Shown here: in pieces, positions 30,165 through 43,500 of the stretch
Position numbering within the stretch: position 1 is the first letter of the stretch
How the letters are laid out: each line of letters begins with the position of its first letter
Assembly: GCF_963855985.1 (NCBI RefSeq)
Contig: NC_087109.1
Coordinates: 8,018,001-8,082,000, forward strand
Direction of reading: 5' to 3'
Origin: Ostrinia nubilalis
Lineage: Eukaryota; Arthropoda; Insecta; Lepidoptera; Crambidae
Length of the DNA stretch: 64,000 nt
Program-made: the position numbers and the translations under genes
The notes under the pieces: generated by a model
Told to the model about the DNA's origin: nothing
What the model saw: the letters and a program-made list of their open reading frames with translations, nothing else
The model's database searches: none

Positions 30165-31270
30165 ACAGTGTGAGTCACGTTAAAGTGTACTTATGAAAAT
30201 AGATGAAACCAGACCTTTTTTTATCGACAAAAAAGAGGTCAAATTTTATTTTAGATTTTTTTTTTAATTTTTTATAGAATTTTTTTTCTTCCAATTATTG
30301 TAAAGAAAACGTAATAACTTGTAAACTAAGCGGTATATCCTGATAAAATAAAAACAGTAATAATGCTAAATAACAGGCGATACAGAAAAAAATACATGAA
30401 ATACACAAAAAAGGCCAACAAATAATAAAAAATGATACTTTTTGAAAAAAATCTGCTTTTAAATTCGTCTTTTTTTTTGTTATTTGATAAATTTCTCCAA
30501 AAAATGCCCCTATAACCGGTGGTTTTTATTACTTTGTATTATTCTCTATCGTATTACCTTCGTTCAACCAAAAATCGCATGTCTCTATCCCTATCCATAA
30601 AGTTTGCAATGATCGTTTGAACTAAGCCTCTCCGGGCGCGCCATTCAACGCTTCGTTAACAACGAAACTGAAAATGGCTCTTGATTTGTAATTTTGATAA
30701 AGGCAAGTTAAATTTCAAATAAAAACAAAAGATTTCGAAGTAAAATAAGCATTTTAGTTAAAATTAAAATTGTCTCTACCTGTAGCGGAGAATAATGTTG
30801 TGGCAGGCATTTGTTCAAACGATCATAGCAAATGTTGTGATAGGGATAAAGACATGCGATTTTTGGTTTTACAAAGGTAATACGATAGAAAATAATACAA
30901 AGTAGTAAAATCCACCGGTTATACGGGCATTTTTTGGAGAAATTTATCAAATAACCAAAAAAACACGAATTTAAAAGCAGATTTTTTTCAAAAAGTATCA
31001 TTTTTTATTATTTTTTGGCCTTTTTTGTATATTTTATATATGTTTTTAGTATTGCCTGTTATTTAGCATTATTACTGTTTTTATTTTATCAGGATATACC
31101 GCTTAGTTTAAAAGTTATTACGTTATCTTTACAATAAGGAATTGGAAGAAAAAAAATTCTATAAAAAATTAAAAAAAAATCTCAAAAAAATTTTGACCTC
31201 TTTTTTGTCGATAAAAATAGGTCTAGTTTCATTTATTTTCATATGTACACTTTGACGTGACTCACACTGT
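30165..31270. mobile_element. 1.1-kb palindromic (fold-back) element between Vps15 and SMAP
   Basis: ACAGTGTGAGTCACGT at the left and ACGTGACTCACACTGT at the right begin arms of about 530 bp that are nearly complementary throughout (aaaaatgataCtttttgaaa, ataaccggtggttttta and so on). Minus-strand reading frame 30708-31001 is a by-product of the right arm. It sits about 260 bp upstream of the SMAP start codon, inside the shared intergenic region of two divergent genes. Confidence 0.85.
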
Positions 31271-31530
31271 ATATTACCACCAGAGTTGGTATTTAATAAT
31301 CTTTTAAAAACATAATCGAATATATCACTTCCCTATTATGTGATTTTAACGCCATCTAATAACAAAATTTAGAAGTAAAATCATAGACAAATGTTTTTGA
31401 CATTTGACAATACACCTCATCATCTTTGTCCTGTCAATTTCGTCTATGGTCTCTCTCTTTCCTTCTACAAACAAGCATTACACCCATTTTCGTTGAAAGT
31501 ATTATCGTTTAAATAGAATACTTCACAGAA

Positions 31531-34500
31531 ATGACTTCAAAAAGTGAAAAAGATCGAGCCAAACAAATCCAGGATCGATGTCAGAACATACTAATGCAGA
31601 TGCTGAAGGATGAGGACAACAAATACTGTGTCGACTGTGACGCGAAAGGTATTTTTTATTTTTACTGTTTTCATAGGAATTACTCATAATCCGCGAGCTT
31701 CTGTTGTCCTAGTTGACTTTCTAATGTTTTGTTTGTTCAGTTTTACTTCACAGTGGTTATAATGTGTAGAGGTCCTTGAACCTTCCTCAAAAATATTGTA
31801 ACGTATTCAGTGAGTCATTTATTCGCGAATAATTGCTGTGTTATCAATGCCAGGCCAAATTACGTGCACTTTAGGAGCCCAGTACATCATCTGGGTCGGG
31901 TCAGCACTCAGTATCGGAAATTAATTCCATTAACCTCAATGAATCTTATGAAGAAACAAGTCAATTCCATGTTCAGTTGAAAAGCTAGTAGAATGAGAAG
32001 GGACTGATAGAAATACTAATCTGGAGATTTGGAGTAAATACAAGACTGTTCCTGGATACTTTGAAATGTTCTTTTAGGCATTTTAATAATTAGGGGAGGT
32101 AAAAAGGAAGTAAACTTAGTGTAATTTCAATTATGCATCAAATGTACTTCCTTCCTTATTAATTGTATATTTCTAAATTGCAATCAGATTTCCTGTTGAG
32201 ATATTCTCATAATTATAAAAAAGTTAAAGTATATTGCAAAAACTGGTTTCCTATTAATAAGCAGTAAAATTGTGCAACATAAATCTTTTTTTTTTTCAAT
32301 CAAGATTATACAACTAATAGAATTTTTATTAGCATGATAATAACCTTTTTTGTTGTTTGATATAAATAATAATTGAAGATTCAGTTGTGTAAACCTGCGT
32401 AGTTAGTACTCATCGACATTTCTGTAAAAATATCAATAGCATTTATGTTAAGCTTGACTCCAGTAAATCATAAACCCACATTTTGTCACAAAGTTAAGTC
32501 ATAGATTCTCTCACCTTTATAGGTGTTTTTTCTCCTCTTACCTATTTCCTCTTTATAGGTATTTACATTTTTAAATTTGTAAAAAAAGGTTTAAACAATG
32601 AAAAAAGGCCTTGTCTTCCAATTTTGTAACAGTTTGAGGAAACGGCAAATTACTTTTTGTTTGCCTAAATGATGAAATGGATGCCAAGGTCAGCATCTAA
32701 TTTATTAGCCAATCATATTATGTCAGTCTCCAAAGGCAAATTATAGCATCATTTCCTTTTTTTAATAGTAATAATTGGGCTTTCCATAATTTATTGAGAA
32801 AATAGCTTTTATTGTAATGAAACTACTCTATTTATTTATTTAACCGACTGACACGGTAAGAGGCTAGCGGTACCATATGGCAGCGGTTCCCGAATGGTTC
32901 CGTAAGGCCGCAAGGGTTCCGTAAAAAATATTATCCCACGTTTCGTGACCAACGTTGTTCGCTCGCACCGACTTGTTTACGCACAAGGGAGGGGCAGGGC
33001 GTGCGGGCGGAGTAGTACGGGGGTTCCGCTAGGAAAAGTATAATCAATTAGGGTTCCTTGGCAAAAAAAAATTGGGAAACCCTGCCATATGGTACCAGCA
33101 TTTTTTTTCTAGATTACAGGTCGGATCATTTTTTTAATGCTTGTATAGCATTATGTAGACCATAATTATGAACATATTTAAAACAACAAAAATCAGACAC
33201 TTTAAGAAAGAAAACTCAGTCTATAATGGGTTAAATTAAATATGCAAACAAAATATTTTTTTTTGGTCTTTGTTTTTTTCTTTCACTTTTCAGCTGTCTT
33301 TTTTGAGGCTATCGATTTTTACAGGCTATTCAACATTTACTTACTAGGCAAACTAAACTATTACTTTAACAGCCAACATAATATTAATTAAAGCACTTCA
33401 ATTATTTTTTAGTTGCAAGAAGTTTTTTACGTTGTATCCAATTTATGACTGATGCTATAAGCATCAATAAAAAGTTTATTAATCTATAAATTCTACCTTA
33501 AAGTACTTACCTGTATGTTACGATAAAAAAGATAAAATCAATTGTTTCATTATCAATTACTAAATATCTAGACTTCTACTATCATCAGTCAGATTCTCTA
33601 AGAAAAAATTACCATTAATTTGTATGGTATCACCATTAGCCTGGGGGCGTATACAATGACTACTCATTTAAACCCTTCAAATGCTTGTTTCAATAGAAAT
33701 ATTGTGAGACACATAGCTACATGTTATTATATTATTATGCTATGTATTTAAATTAAAAATTACGAAAAAAATGTGAAAACTTTTTATATGAAAAAGAATA
33801 GATAGTAATTTGTAATTGATTATGTACTAAAGCAACACATCCAACAGGTAAATTAAATTTAGCTTTATCAGACTAAACATGGCTTTAATCCCTGACTTAG
33901 TATCAAAGGGTTTCCACCTTTTTGCATTTCCAAAGGTCATGGGTCAGTCAGAGAACCTTTGTGGCGCGCGGCAAAGAAACATTGTTAGTGATGTCATATC
34001 ATATCGGTAGTACACTTCCGATAGTGTAATTTGTAGTAGGTATCTACAATGTATCAATAAAAAAAAACTCGTAAAACTCTTTTATTTTTTTGCTTTAATC
34101 TTTTAAAAAGCGTTTTTATGTCAATAAATTTTGTAATCAACTTGTTCATTGATTAAAAAGTATTGCAATAGTTGCATACAATTTTATGGATTAGTGTCAA
34201 AAAGTAAAATACCTAGCGAAAATATTAATGAAGTAAACAAGTTACTAGGTACTTAAATTAGTTTTATTGGTTAAATTATGATTATGTCAGTATTATCCAA
34301 GTTTTAAATTTGAGAGACTATTGATACTTCTACAACACTGTGGTAGTAGTAAGTGATCAATTTGTCGACAATTTTTCACGTTGAAACTTGAGCGTTAAAT
34401 AGCTATAAAAAGGCACCATATGATTTAATGGTCTATTGTTTTCTTCGTCCATAACAACATGCTATCGATTTTGCTTTATGTTAGTAAAAGACGTATCACG

Positions 34501-37500
34501 TATATCATATTTGTAACATACTAGAGTGCTATGTTGTAAAACGCAAACGATTCAAAGTCGAAAGTTTTTCGCGCTATTCGAGAACCGTGAGTGGCTTTTT
34601 TTCCATAAACCGACATTAGCAAAAAAAACAAAGGTGCTGGGTAAATTTAACGCACCCTAGGGCTTAAGTGGGAATTAAGATCGCAAAAGATAAAGATAAT
34701 AAAAACGTCACAGTGCTACTATTATCTCAGGGATAAATAAAACATGAAAAGCCACTCTTAACTCCAGGAAAACCTTTTTAACAAAATAAGGAAAGACACC
34801 GCGTCCAATTTGATTAAAGCAAACGCCAATTACTTAGCGCTGTATAAATTTACAGGATGTATTTGTTTACTTCTGATGGAATGGAACTGCTGATAAAAAC
34901 ATCAGAAGCTTTTGTAAAGACGTGTTTCTGTGATAGGAGACTAGAGTGGAGCGGTCTTAGCGCTGTATAAATTTACAGGATGTATTTGTTTACTTCTGAT
35001 GGTACTGATGGTAACTGCTGATAAAAACATCAGAAGCTTTTGTAAAGACGTGTTTCTATGATAGGAGACTAGAGTAGAGCGGTCGCTATAAGGCCCGATT
35101 TTTAAGTCGAATCGGAATCGGAAGTGTTTAAATAACCAATCAGATTTCCGAACCGATGATGATCGGAGAGGTTACGTGGAAATTATGAAATCTGACTGGT
35201 TCTTCCTCTCCTCTCCGCTTTAGTGGAAACCGGGCCTAAACGTCAGATGGCAAGAGGCGACAAAATGCTAACTAAAAGAACGAGTCTAGTTGGTGGCCCA
35301 AAAAAGCAAAAAAAGAACTTTATTCAACCCTGATGAAAAGCATACCGTTGAAGGTATTGAGGAGGCATCAGAACTTTGAAAGAACTGCAACTTCTTTTCA
35401 GTTATAAATTGGTTACTGCAAACGATCAGTTAAAAGGTCATCCACGCATTCCTAGGCGTGGGAAAGTATGGGAAATAGATTCGCGTTTTTTCTTTGTTTT
35501 ACAAACTTCGTACGCTCTATCTTGCCCAGTCCCAGTATCAATATGAATACGCCTTGCCTTGAAGAAGGCCGCTGTCAGCGAGCGTATTATTCACCGTAAT
35601 CGAAGCAATACGGGTCAAATACTAATGGTTCAGCAGAGCGTGTCGATTGATAGCAGCGACAGGCACGACAAGAATGTTTAAAAACTTTAATTTAGTAACT
35701 TTAAGTTGCCTTCTTTATCTCTTAAATCACCAAAGGTGACATTAGAAAAGGAAACACATTGTTTTTAGTAAACTATATTTAAATCTTTCGTATAGGAAGT
35801 GTACAACAGTGTGGTTCCGGCAAAGTAGAAACCATTGCCGCTCTTTCCCTAGATGTCAGTAAAGGCAATTCCGTAATCGTCTCTTATAGACCCACAACAA
35901 TTTATAAATGCGAACATCTTGTCTCCCCAACCCATCTGACCAGCTTAAAGAGAATACAAATCTTTCATTTTCCTGTGGTAAATTGAAAATGCTGTGCTCC
36001 TGCAGCGCAGTGCCTGCAGCAAGCCAGCAAATGACCTGAAGATGTTATGCACGTCATCTTTTGCAAATTCAACTTAATTTGACTGGTATTTTATATGATG
36101 AATCCTTTACCAGGTCCCCGCTGGGCGTCATGGAACCTGGGCATCTTCCTGTGCATCCGGTGCGCCGGCATCCACCGCAACCTGGGCGTCCACATCTCTA
36201 AGGTCAAGAGCGTCAACCTCGACTCGTGGACACCTGAACAAGTTGTAAGTTTACTTACCATAGAGACTTTAAGCTATGTGATATGATACAATTTGCATCT
36301 TTCTTTGTTAAAGCGATTATGCACTGCATTCGATTGGAATCCGAGAGTTAGGCTGGTTTCCTAAAAAAAACTTTTTAGTCCGTCTTTAATATAAAAAAAT
36401 ATTGGACACGTATATTTTTTATTGTCAATCAAACAAATAATTACAAAGTTATAGTGTGTTGAAGTGCCGCGCGACGTCACAAAGTGCTGCACTTTTACGC
36501 ACTCACTGACGTCACGGGCCTTTTATTTAGAACTTTGGCACGCATTATCTCTTTACATTTTCATTAGTTTTAAAAAGTGAAAAATACGTGTCGAGTAGTT
36601 TTTGATAAGCTAACTGACGGACTAATTAAACTCTTGCTTTTTTACCCAGGAACCATCCCTATTTAATGTTGTATGTATAAAGATTTAACCGGTTGTATCA
36701 GATGCTGTGCATCATCGCCCTAAGTCTTACTAACTTATTTTCTCCCTGGGCCAGAAACTAGGTACGCGCATCATAGCTAACTTGCCCCTAAGATAGGGGT
36801 TCCCAAAGTGTGCGCCGCGGCGTGACATACTTTATCGACGTCAAAATGTATAGGCAAAATCGATAAAGTGGCGCGCATCCCTAGGCCTATTGGTGCGCCA
36901 TAGAAAGTAAAGAAGGGCGCCGTGAGTCAAACTTTTACGCCGCATTGGCGCTTGAAAACCTTCCCACGTAATTTACCCGCCCCACAGTAGTTTGATTTTA
37001 AAAATAGGTGGACATACGATCGAAAGTCATAATTTCACCGAAACAAAAATTGTTTTGGATAGCATTTTGAATGCTGATCAACATTTGTCATTTTGCATTT
37101 TTCGATAAAACGAGCCTTTCATGCTTAAAAAAAATATGACAAGAAAATTTGTATGGAGAAAAATCATTTTTATTTTTTTTCTGGCTACTGTTGCAAACTG
37201 TAGCGGTCAAACCTTATGTAGTCGTAAGTACCTATGGTGGCGAATATTACTACATAAATACTTTTTGCGGGCACGCGCGGCCAAGCGAGTAATGGACATG
37301 CAAAATTTTAAATATTTTTATTTATGGATTATTGATTTTAATGCACTTAAAGTAATTATTAATAGAAAAATATACTTAGTCTAACTTACTACAGCCCCCT
37401 ATTACCTCATTTCACGCCAAAACCTTTCAAACTAGAACCTACGTTTGTAGGTACTAGGTAGCCTAAGTCGATTATTGACAATATAATATTCACTACTGGT

Positions 37501-40500
37501 CTACTGGTTATGGTGTAAGGTAGATTAGGTAGATATCTACCCTTTACCTAGCTATGTAGGGTCATGGAGGCAACAGTGACTCGGTCGGCTACAGTGGCTC
37601 AGTCATGTTTCGACCTGAAGGCATAGGAATATACAGTGTGTCCGGGCATGTAGTGATCAAACTTTAAGGGCGTAATCTATGGACAATTTTATCGGTGAAA
37701 ATACTTTAAATTTGGGGCTTGACCCATTTCTCGCATATTTACAAGGATTTAAGTTTTTAATTTTAAGTTTTCACCTCTTCCTTCAAAAACAAGTGATAGA
37801 GTGGGTAACTTAACATTAATAAGCAAATATTTTATATCATGCGATAGCCAATAAAATTATCTACTAGTAGAAGTAGAAAACAGACACAAGTTTCATACAT
37901 TTTAAGGGAGTAAGAATGGATTTAATTGGAAATAAACATTTTTTTTTCACATCTTTTTCAGTTATTTCCCAACACAAGAAAAACCAGGTCGTTAAGGTAT
38001 GTTTTATTTGCATTGTATTATTAGTATTTGAGCCATTCTACAAAACGAATGTAAATTTATTAGTCTACGTCTATTAGTTTCGACGTAATTGTTGAACAGA
38101 GATACCCATTCCCAGCGGTTTCCATAGTAATCGGAATAGGTTGTGTGATTCTTTCAGGCAGTGCATTTTCGCATGTCGCGTGCGCTATGGAAACCGCTGG
38201 GAAGGGGTATCTTTGTTCAACAATTACGTCGAAACTAATAGACGTAGACTAATAAATTTACATTCGTTTTGTAGAATAGCTCAAATACTAATAATACAAT
38301 GCAAATAAAACATACCTTAACGACCTGGTTTTTCTTGTGTTGGGAAATAACTGAAAAAGATGTGAAAAAAATCGTGTTTATTTCTAATTAAATCCATTCT
38401 TACACCCTTAAAATGTATGAAACTTGTATCTGTTTTCTACTTCTACTAATAGATAATTTAATTGGCTATCGCATGATATAAAATTTTTGCTTATTAATGT
38501 TAAACTACCCACGCTATCACTTGTTTTTGAAGGAAGAGGTGAAAACTTAAAATTAAAAACTTAAATCCTTGTAAATATGCGAGAAATGGGTCAAGCCCCA
38601 AATTTAAAGTATTTTCACCGATAAAATTGTCCATAGATTACGCCCTTAAAGTTTGATCACTACATGCCCGGACACACTGTATATTTGTCTCTTTTACCGA
38701 TTCAAAGGTCTTGGTACCCGAACACGTTTAAACCAGTTTGCTCGCCGGTCAAGTGCCGTGCGGAAGGGTGAGGGAATGTTTTTTGTTTTCGCGCCCACTA
38801 AATTACATTCTAAGGTGAGTTTCGATTGTTTTCATATCTTTGTTTGTTGCTATAGGTAATAGCCGTTATATTTATCGGATAGTAGGTCTTGTATCAATTG
38901 TCTTTAATCCGAATTTTGACTAATTTGTTTTACATCTTGGTTTTTTTGATCAAATATTTACAAAATGGCGTAGAAGTACACAGTGACTCAATTTTAATAC
39001 TTTATACGAATTCAATATTTTTATAACTTTAAATCGAATTTTGTTTTTTATTTAAAGAATGCCACGGAAAAAAACCGACAGAAAAATAGGGAAGAAATAA
39101 ATAACGAAGAGATTGAGATGACTTAAGATCTTATAGGTAGCAATAAAAGTAATAAGAGTCGTGTTGAATTGTTGATTATAATAAGAATAGCTTGTGCAGT
39201 TTTGTTATTATTTCTAATAAAAAACTACGCGGAATGGGCATTTTCTTTTCATATAAATACTGCCGTACCACGTTAATACTGTGTACCACGGTAGTGAGTC
39301 AGTGTGTACACCTAGTAGTCCACAGTGGCTCAATTATCATTTTTTTGTTTTAGGTTCCTACTTTGACATAAGCAGTAAATAATGTAGAATCATGAGTGCT
39401 CAGTTACAGTTCAATAGTGTATCTAAAATGTGAGCAAATTTTAGGCCAATATTAAAGCGATATCTATTTTTATTAAGCTTCGAAAAAAAAGTGAGTCACT
39501 GTTGCCTCCCTGACCCTACCTACTTCTTGGCACTTATAATACCGACAGACATGATTAAAAAAAGTCTTCAAGCAAGAACCCTTGACTTCAATGGTTATGA
39601 AAGATTTTTTTACTTTCTAGAGTAGTCCTGAATAGATCCTTAAATCATTTTGACTGTCATAATCGATTACACGAAACTAACCCGCTACCTACAGCGGGAT
39701 AGTTTCAATTTTGATAGAACTGTAATAAGTTCTTCTGTTGAATAGTCTTATACTTTCGCAAAAATATTCTTTTATTTTGGCTTCTTTAAAGAGGTGTGAG
39801 TTCCTTTCCCTTTATCTTTTTAAAAAGATAATGTACATAACACCTTCATCAAGTAGGTCACCTTCTTTTCAAACATAAGGTTTGAAATATAACACCTTTA
39901 TCCAATCATCAAACTGAGAAAAATCTGAAATCCGACATTAATCACCTTCTTCCTTTCATGTCTTCAATTATTATCTTCGTTCGAAAAACAAAAAAGATAT
40001 TTTAGCCTAATTCACTTATCTTGAACAGAGTGTTCAAAATAAGTAAAATTTTATAAAAAAAAATAAAACCGACTCCAAAAAACCTACACTAAAACGTAGA
40101 AAAATAATTACTAATTACCTACTTATTTATTAGGACGAATTATTAATATTTATGTAGGTATACCATGATTGATACTTTTGGAGTCGGTGCCAAGATTATG
40201 AAACATGTAAAGTTTGCCTGCACCGACTCCAAAAGTATCAATCATGGTATACCTACATAAATATTAATAATTCGTCCTAATAAATAAGTAGGTAATTAGT
40301 AATTATTTTTCTACGTTTTAGTGTAGGTTTTTTGGAGTCGGTTTTATTTTTTTTTATAAAATTTTACTTATTTCTTGCTTTTTAGTTAACTAATTATTAC
40401 CTTGATGTTACCACTAAAGGTAGGCAGTACACTGAGACCAAAAAAAATTGGTTCATAATCGGCGGAGATATTGCGTATAAAAAAGTTCATCCCCAATTTT

Positions 40501-43500
40501 CCACCCTTGGGGGTGAAATATTTTCTTCAAATTCGCATAAAACCACCCTTTTGATAATACCTATTCAACAAAAAAATAATCGTTCAAATTGGTTTATAAT
40601 CGGCGGAGATATTGCGTATAAAAAAGTTCATCCCCAATTTTTCACCCTTGGGGGTTGTTTTTTTTATTATTAAATTTAAATGGGACCACCCTTGAGGTAT
40701 TACCTATACGCTGAAAAAAGATTTGTTCAAATCGGTTCATAATTGGCGGAGTTATCGCGTAACAAACATAGAAAAAAAAAAAAAAAAAAAAACATACGGG
40801 TCGAATTGAGAACCTCCTCCTTTTTTGAAGTCGGTTGATAATCAAAGTCACTCACATACTTACTTTTTCCGAAAGAATCCAATAGGCAGTTATGAAGTAC
40901 ACCAAAATGTTATCACATTATCTGCACCATGTATCAGCAGTTTTTGTGTACGTTAGTTGGCATATAAAACTATAGGTAGATGTGAACATAATGGATCTGC
41001 AATACGGCTCGGAAACGTGACCTCTCAATATAGGCCTTATAAATAAGCTCAAAATTGTACAACGTGCTATGGAGAGGTTGTTCGATGTTTATTTACGATA
41101 TTGAATCAGAAATGAGGAGGAGATCCATAAACGAACTAAAGTCGCTGACATAGCCCAACGGATTAGCAAGCTAAAGTGGCATAATACGCAGAAGTAATGG
41201 CCGATGGGGCAGCAAGGTTCTGAAGGCCACGTACCGGAAAGCGCAGCGTAGGACGTCCACCCACAAGGTGGAACGACGACCTCATAAAGGTAGCAGGAAG
41301 GCCCTGGATGCAGGCCACCACCAAGCGGCCATTGTGGAAATCATTGGGGGAGGCTTATGTCCAGCAGTGGACGTCCTAAGGTTGAAATGATGATGGATGA
41401 TGAATAATGTGTGGAAGAGGGTTACGGATATTCCCATTTATGATGGAATTATTCGACTTAACTTGAATAAAGAGCCATAAAAATGTATTGTTTACTATAT
41501 GAGTTGAAACTCTTACTGAACCCACTACCTACTGTAATCGATTATTACAGTCAAAATGATTTAAGGGATCTATTCAGGACTACTCTAGAAAGTAAAAAAA
41601 TCTTTCATAACCATTGAAGTCAAGGGTTCTTGCTTGAAGACTTTTTTTAATCATGTCTGTCGGTATTATAAGTGCCAAGAAGTAGGTACCTACATAGCTA
41701 GGTAAAGGGTAGATATCTACCTAATCTACCTTACACCATAACCAGTAGACCAGTAGTGAATATTTTACTGTCAATAATCGACTTAGGCTACCTAGTACCT
41801 ACAAACGTAGGTTCTAGTTTGAAAGGTTTTGGCGTGAAATGAGGTAATAGGGGGCTGTAGTAAGTTAGACTAAGTATATTTTTCTATTAATAATTACTTT
41901 AAGTGCATTAAAATCAATAATCTATAAATAAAAATATTTAAAATTTTGCATGTCCATTACTCGCTTGGCCGCGCGTGCCCGCAAAAAGTATTTATGTAGT
42001 AATATTCGCCACCATAGGTACTTACGACTACATAAGGTTTGACCGCTACAGTTTGCAACAGTAGCCAGAAAAAAAATAAAAATGATTTTTCTCCATACAA
42101 ATTTTCTTGTCATATTTTTTTTAAGCATGAAAGGCTCGTTTTATCGAAAAATGTATAATGACAAATGTTGATCAGCATTCAAAATGCTATCCAAAACAAT
42201 TTTTGTTTCGGTGAAATTATGACTTTCGATCGTATGTCCACCTATTTTTAAAATCAAACTACTGTGCGCCCGTCTTTCTACTGCATCTTTTTCAAAGGGT
42301 AAGAAAAAGGTTTCGGAACCCCTATCCTAAGAAGCTACGTACGCCCATCTTTGACGTCACTATCCCTACAGGTATCCCTCCAACAAATGGGCAATTCCCG
42401 CGCGCGCGCTGTGTACGAAGCCAATCTCCCCGACTCGTTCCGGCGGCCGCAGAACGACTCCTCGCTTGAGGCCTTCATCCGCGCCAAGTACGAGCAGAAG
42501 AAGTACATCGCCAAGGAGTGGGTGCCGCCGCCCACGCCCAAGGTTAACTGGTGAGTACCAAGAGATCCTTTTAGCTAGATGCTTGAGTCAAGCAATCAAC
42601 GTCCTGGTCCATAATGGATGGGTGACCGTTCAAAAATACAGTAACGAATACTTACCAAGAAGAGAACTGCGTTGAGCATTTCCAAAGTTACGGCGTAACG
42701 TAGTACATGGACACGCTGAAAGTCAACTGGTGAGTACTAAGAGACTATCTTAGAGAGAGAACAGATCTTTTTGCTACTTTGGAGTCAAGCAATCAACATC
42801 GTGGTCAGGACTGGATGGGTGACAGATCAGAAATAAACTAACAAGTACAACGTCAAGCAGTGGGTCCTCCCACACTACAAGTAAACTGGAAATTACAGCT
42901 CAAAAAACTAGGTCTAAGTAACCTTTAAGCCACTTTAAGTTAAGCTCTTTCAAAATTAAGCGTCAAATCAGTTAAGAGTTAGTAGCTGCAAATCGTACTG
43001 TTAGTAGAGCAGAAGAAGTACATCGCCAAGGAGTGGGTGCCGCCGCCCACGCCCAAGGTCAACTGGTAAGGGTTCCTTAAGAATCGTTAAGCACTTCCTA
43101 TGTTAAGTAGCCAACGCCGTGGTTAGTACTGGACGGGTGGCCATTCAACACTTCCAAGGTTAAGCAATAGATTTTTACTTTGTTCTAGTTGGACCTAAGA
43201 CCTGGTTTCCAAGGCGGAGCTGTGCGGAAAAGAATAACCAATTTTGATTAATCAATCAGATTTCATCATTCAGGAAATCTGATTCCAAACAATTCTCCGC
43301 TCCGCCTTGGTGGAAATAAGGCCTAACGAGTAACGACTACATTGCTAAGGTGCCAAATTCTACACCAATAAAAAAGCAATCAAATTTCAGCTACAAAAAA
43401 TACTAACATTACAGATTTTCGATCCTTTTTCGATTATCACTTTTAAAACGTTAAAAAGATCCCATAAAAATTTCTTCAATTCTTTGCTTTCAGGGATAAA

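Larger units (their letters stand above)
31649..36113. other. SMAP intron 1
   Basis: This is AT-rich intron carrying one hAT MITE (32881-33084), a 123-bp tandem duplication (34834-35083) and a small MITE (35092-35236). Between these I see only AT-rich sequence. A scrap at about 35,840-35,885 resembles the LINE-type repeat at 112-165. Confidence 0.6.
36797..42330. mobile_element. 5.5-kb composite of nested transposons in SMAP intron 2
   Basis: TAGGGGTTCCCAAAG near 36797 and GGAACCCCTA near 42330 look like hAT termini, flanked by ccctaaga and tcctaaga. Within them, long inverted arms (36985-39700 and 41525-42264; cagtagtttgattttaaaaa and its complement at the tips) surround a core. The left arm is split by an insertion at 37561-39514, itself split by a palindrome at 37633-38680. 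The reading frames at 37121-37384 and 41922-42128 are the same sequence in opposite arms. They encode [17 protein letters not shown]..., which I do not recognise. Confidence 0.7.

Noticed and set aside
37121..42128. Lysine-rich reading frame present twice (37121-37384 and 41922-42128)
   Set aside because: The two copies are the opposite arms of one inverted repeat, in non-coding-like AT-rich sequence with no recognisable domain.
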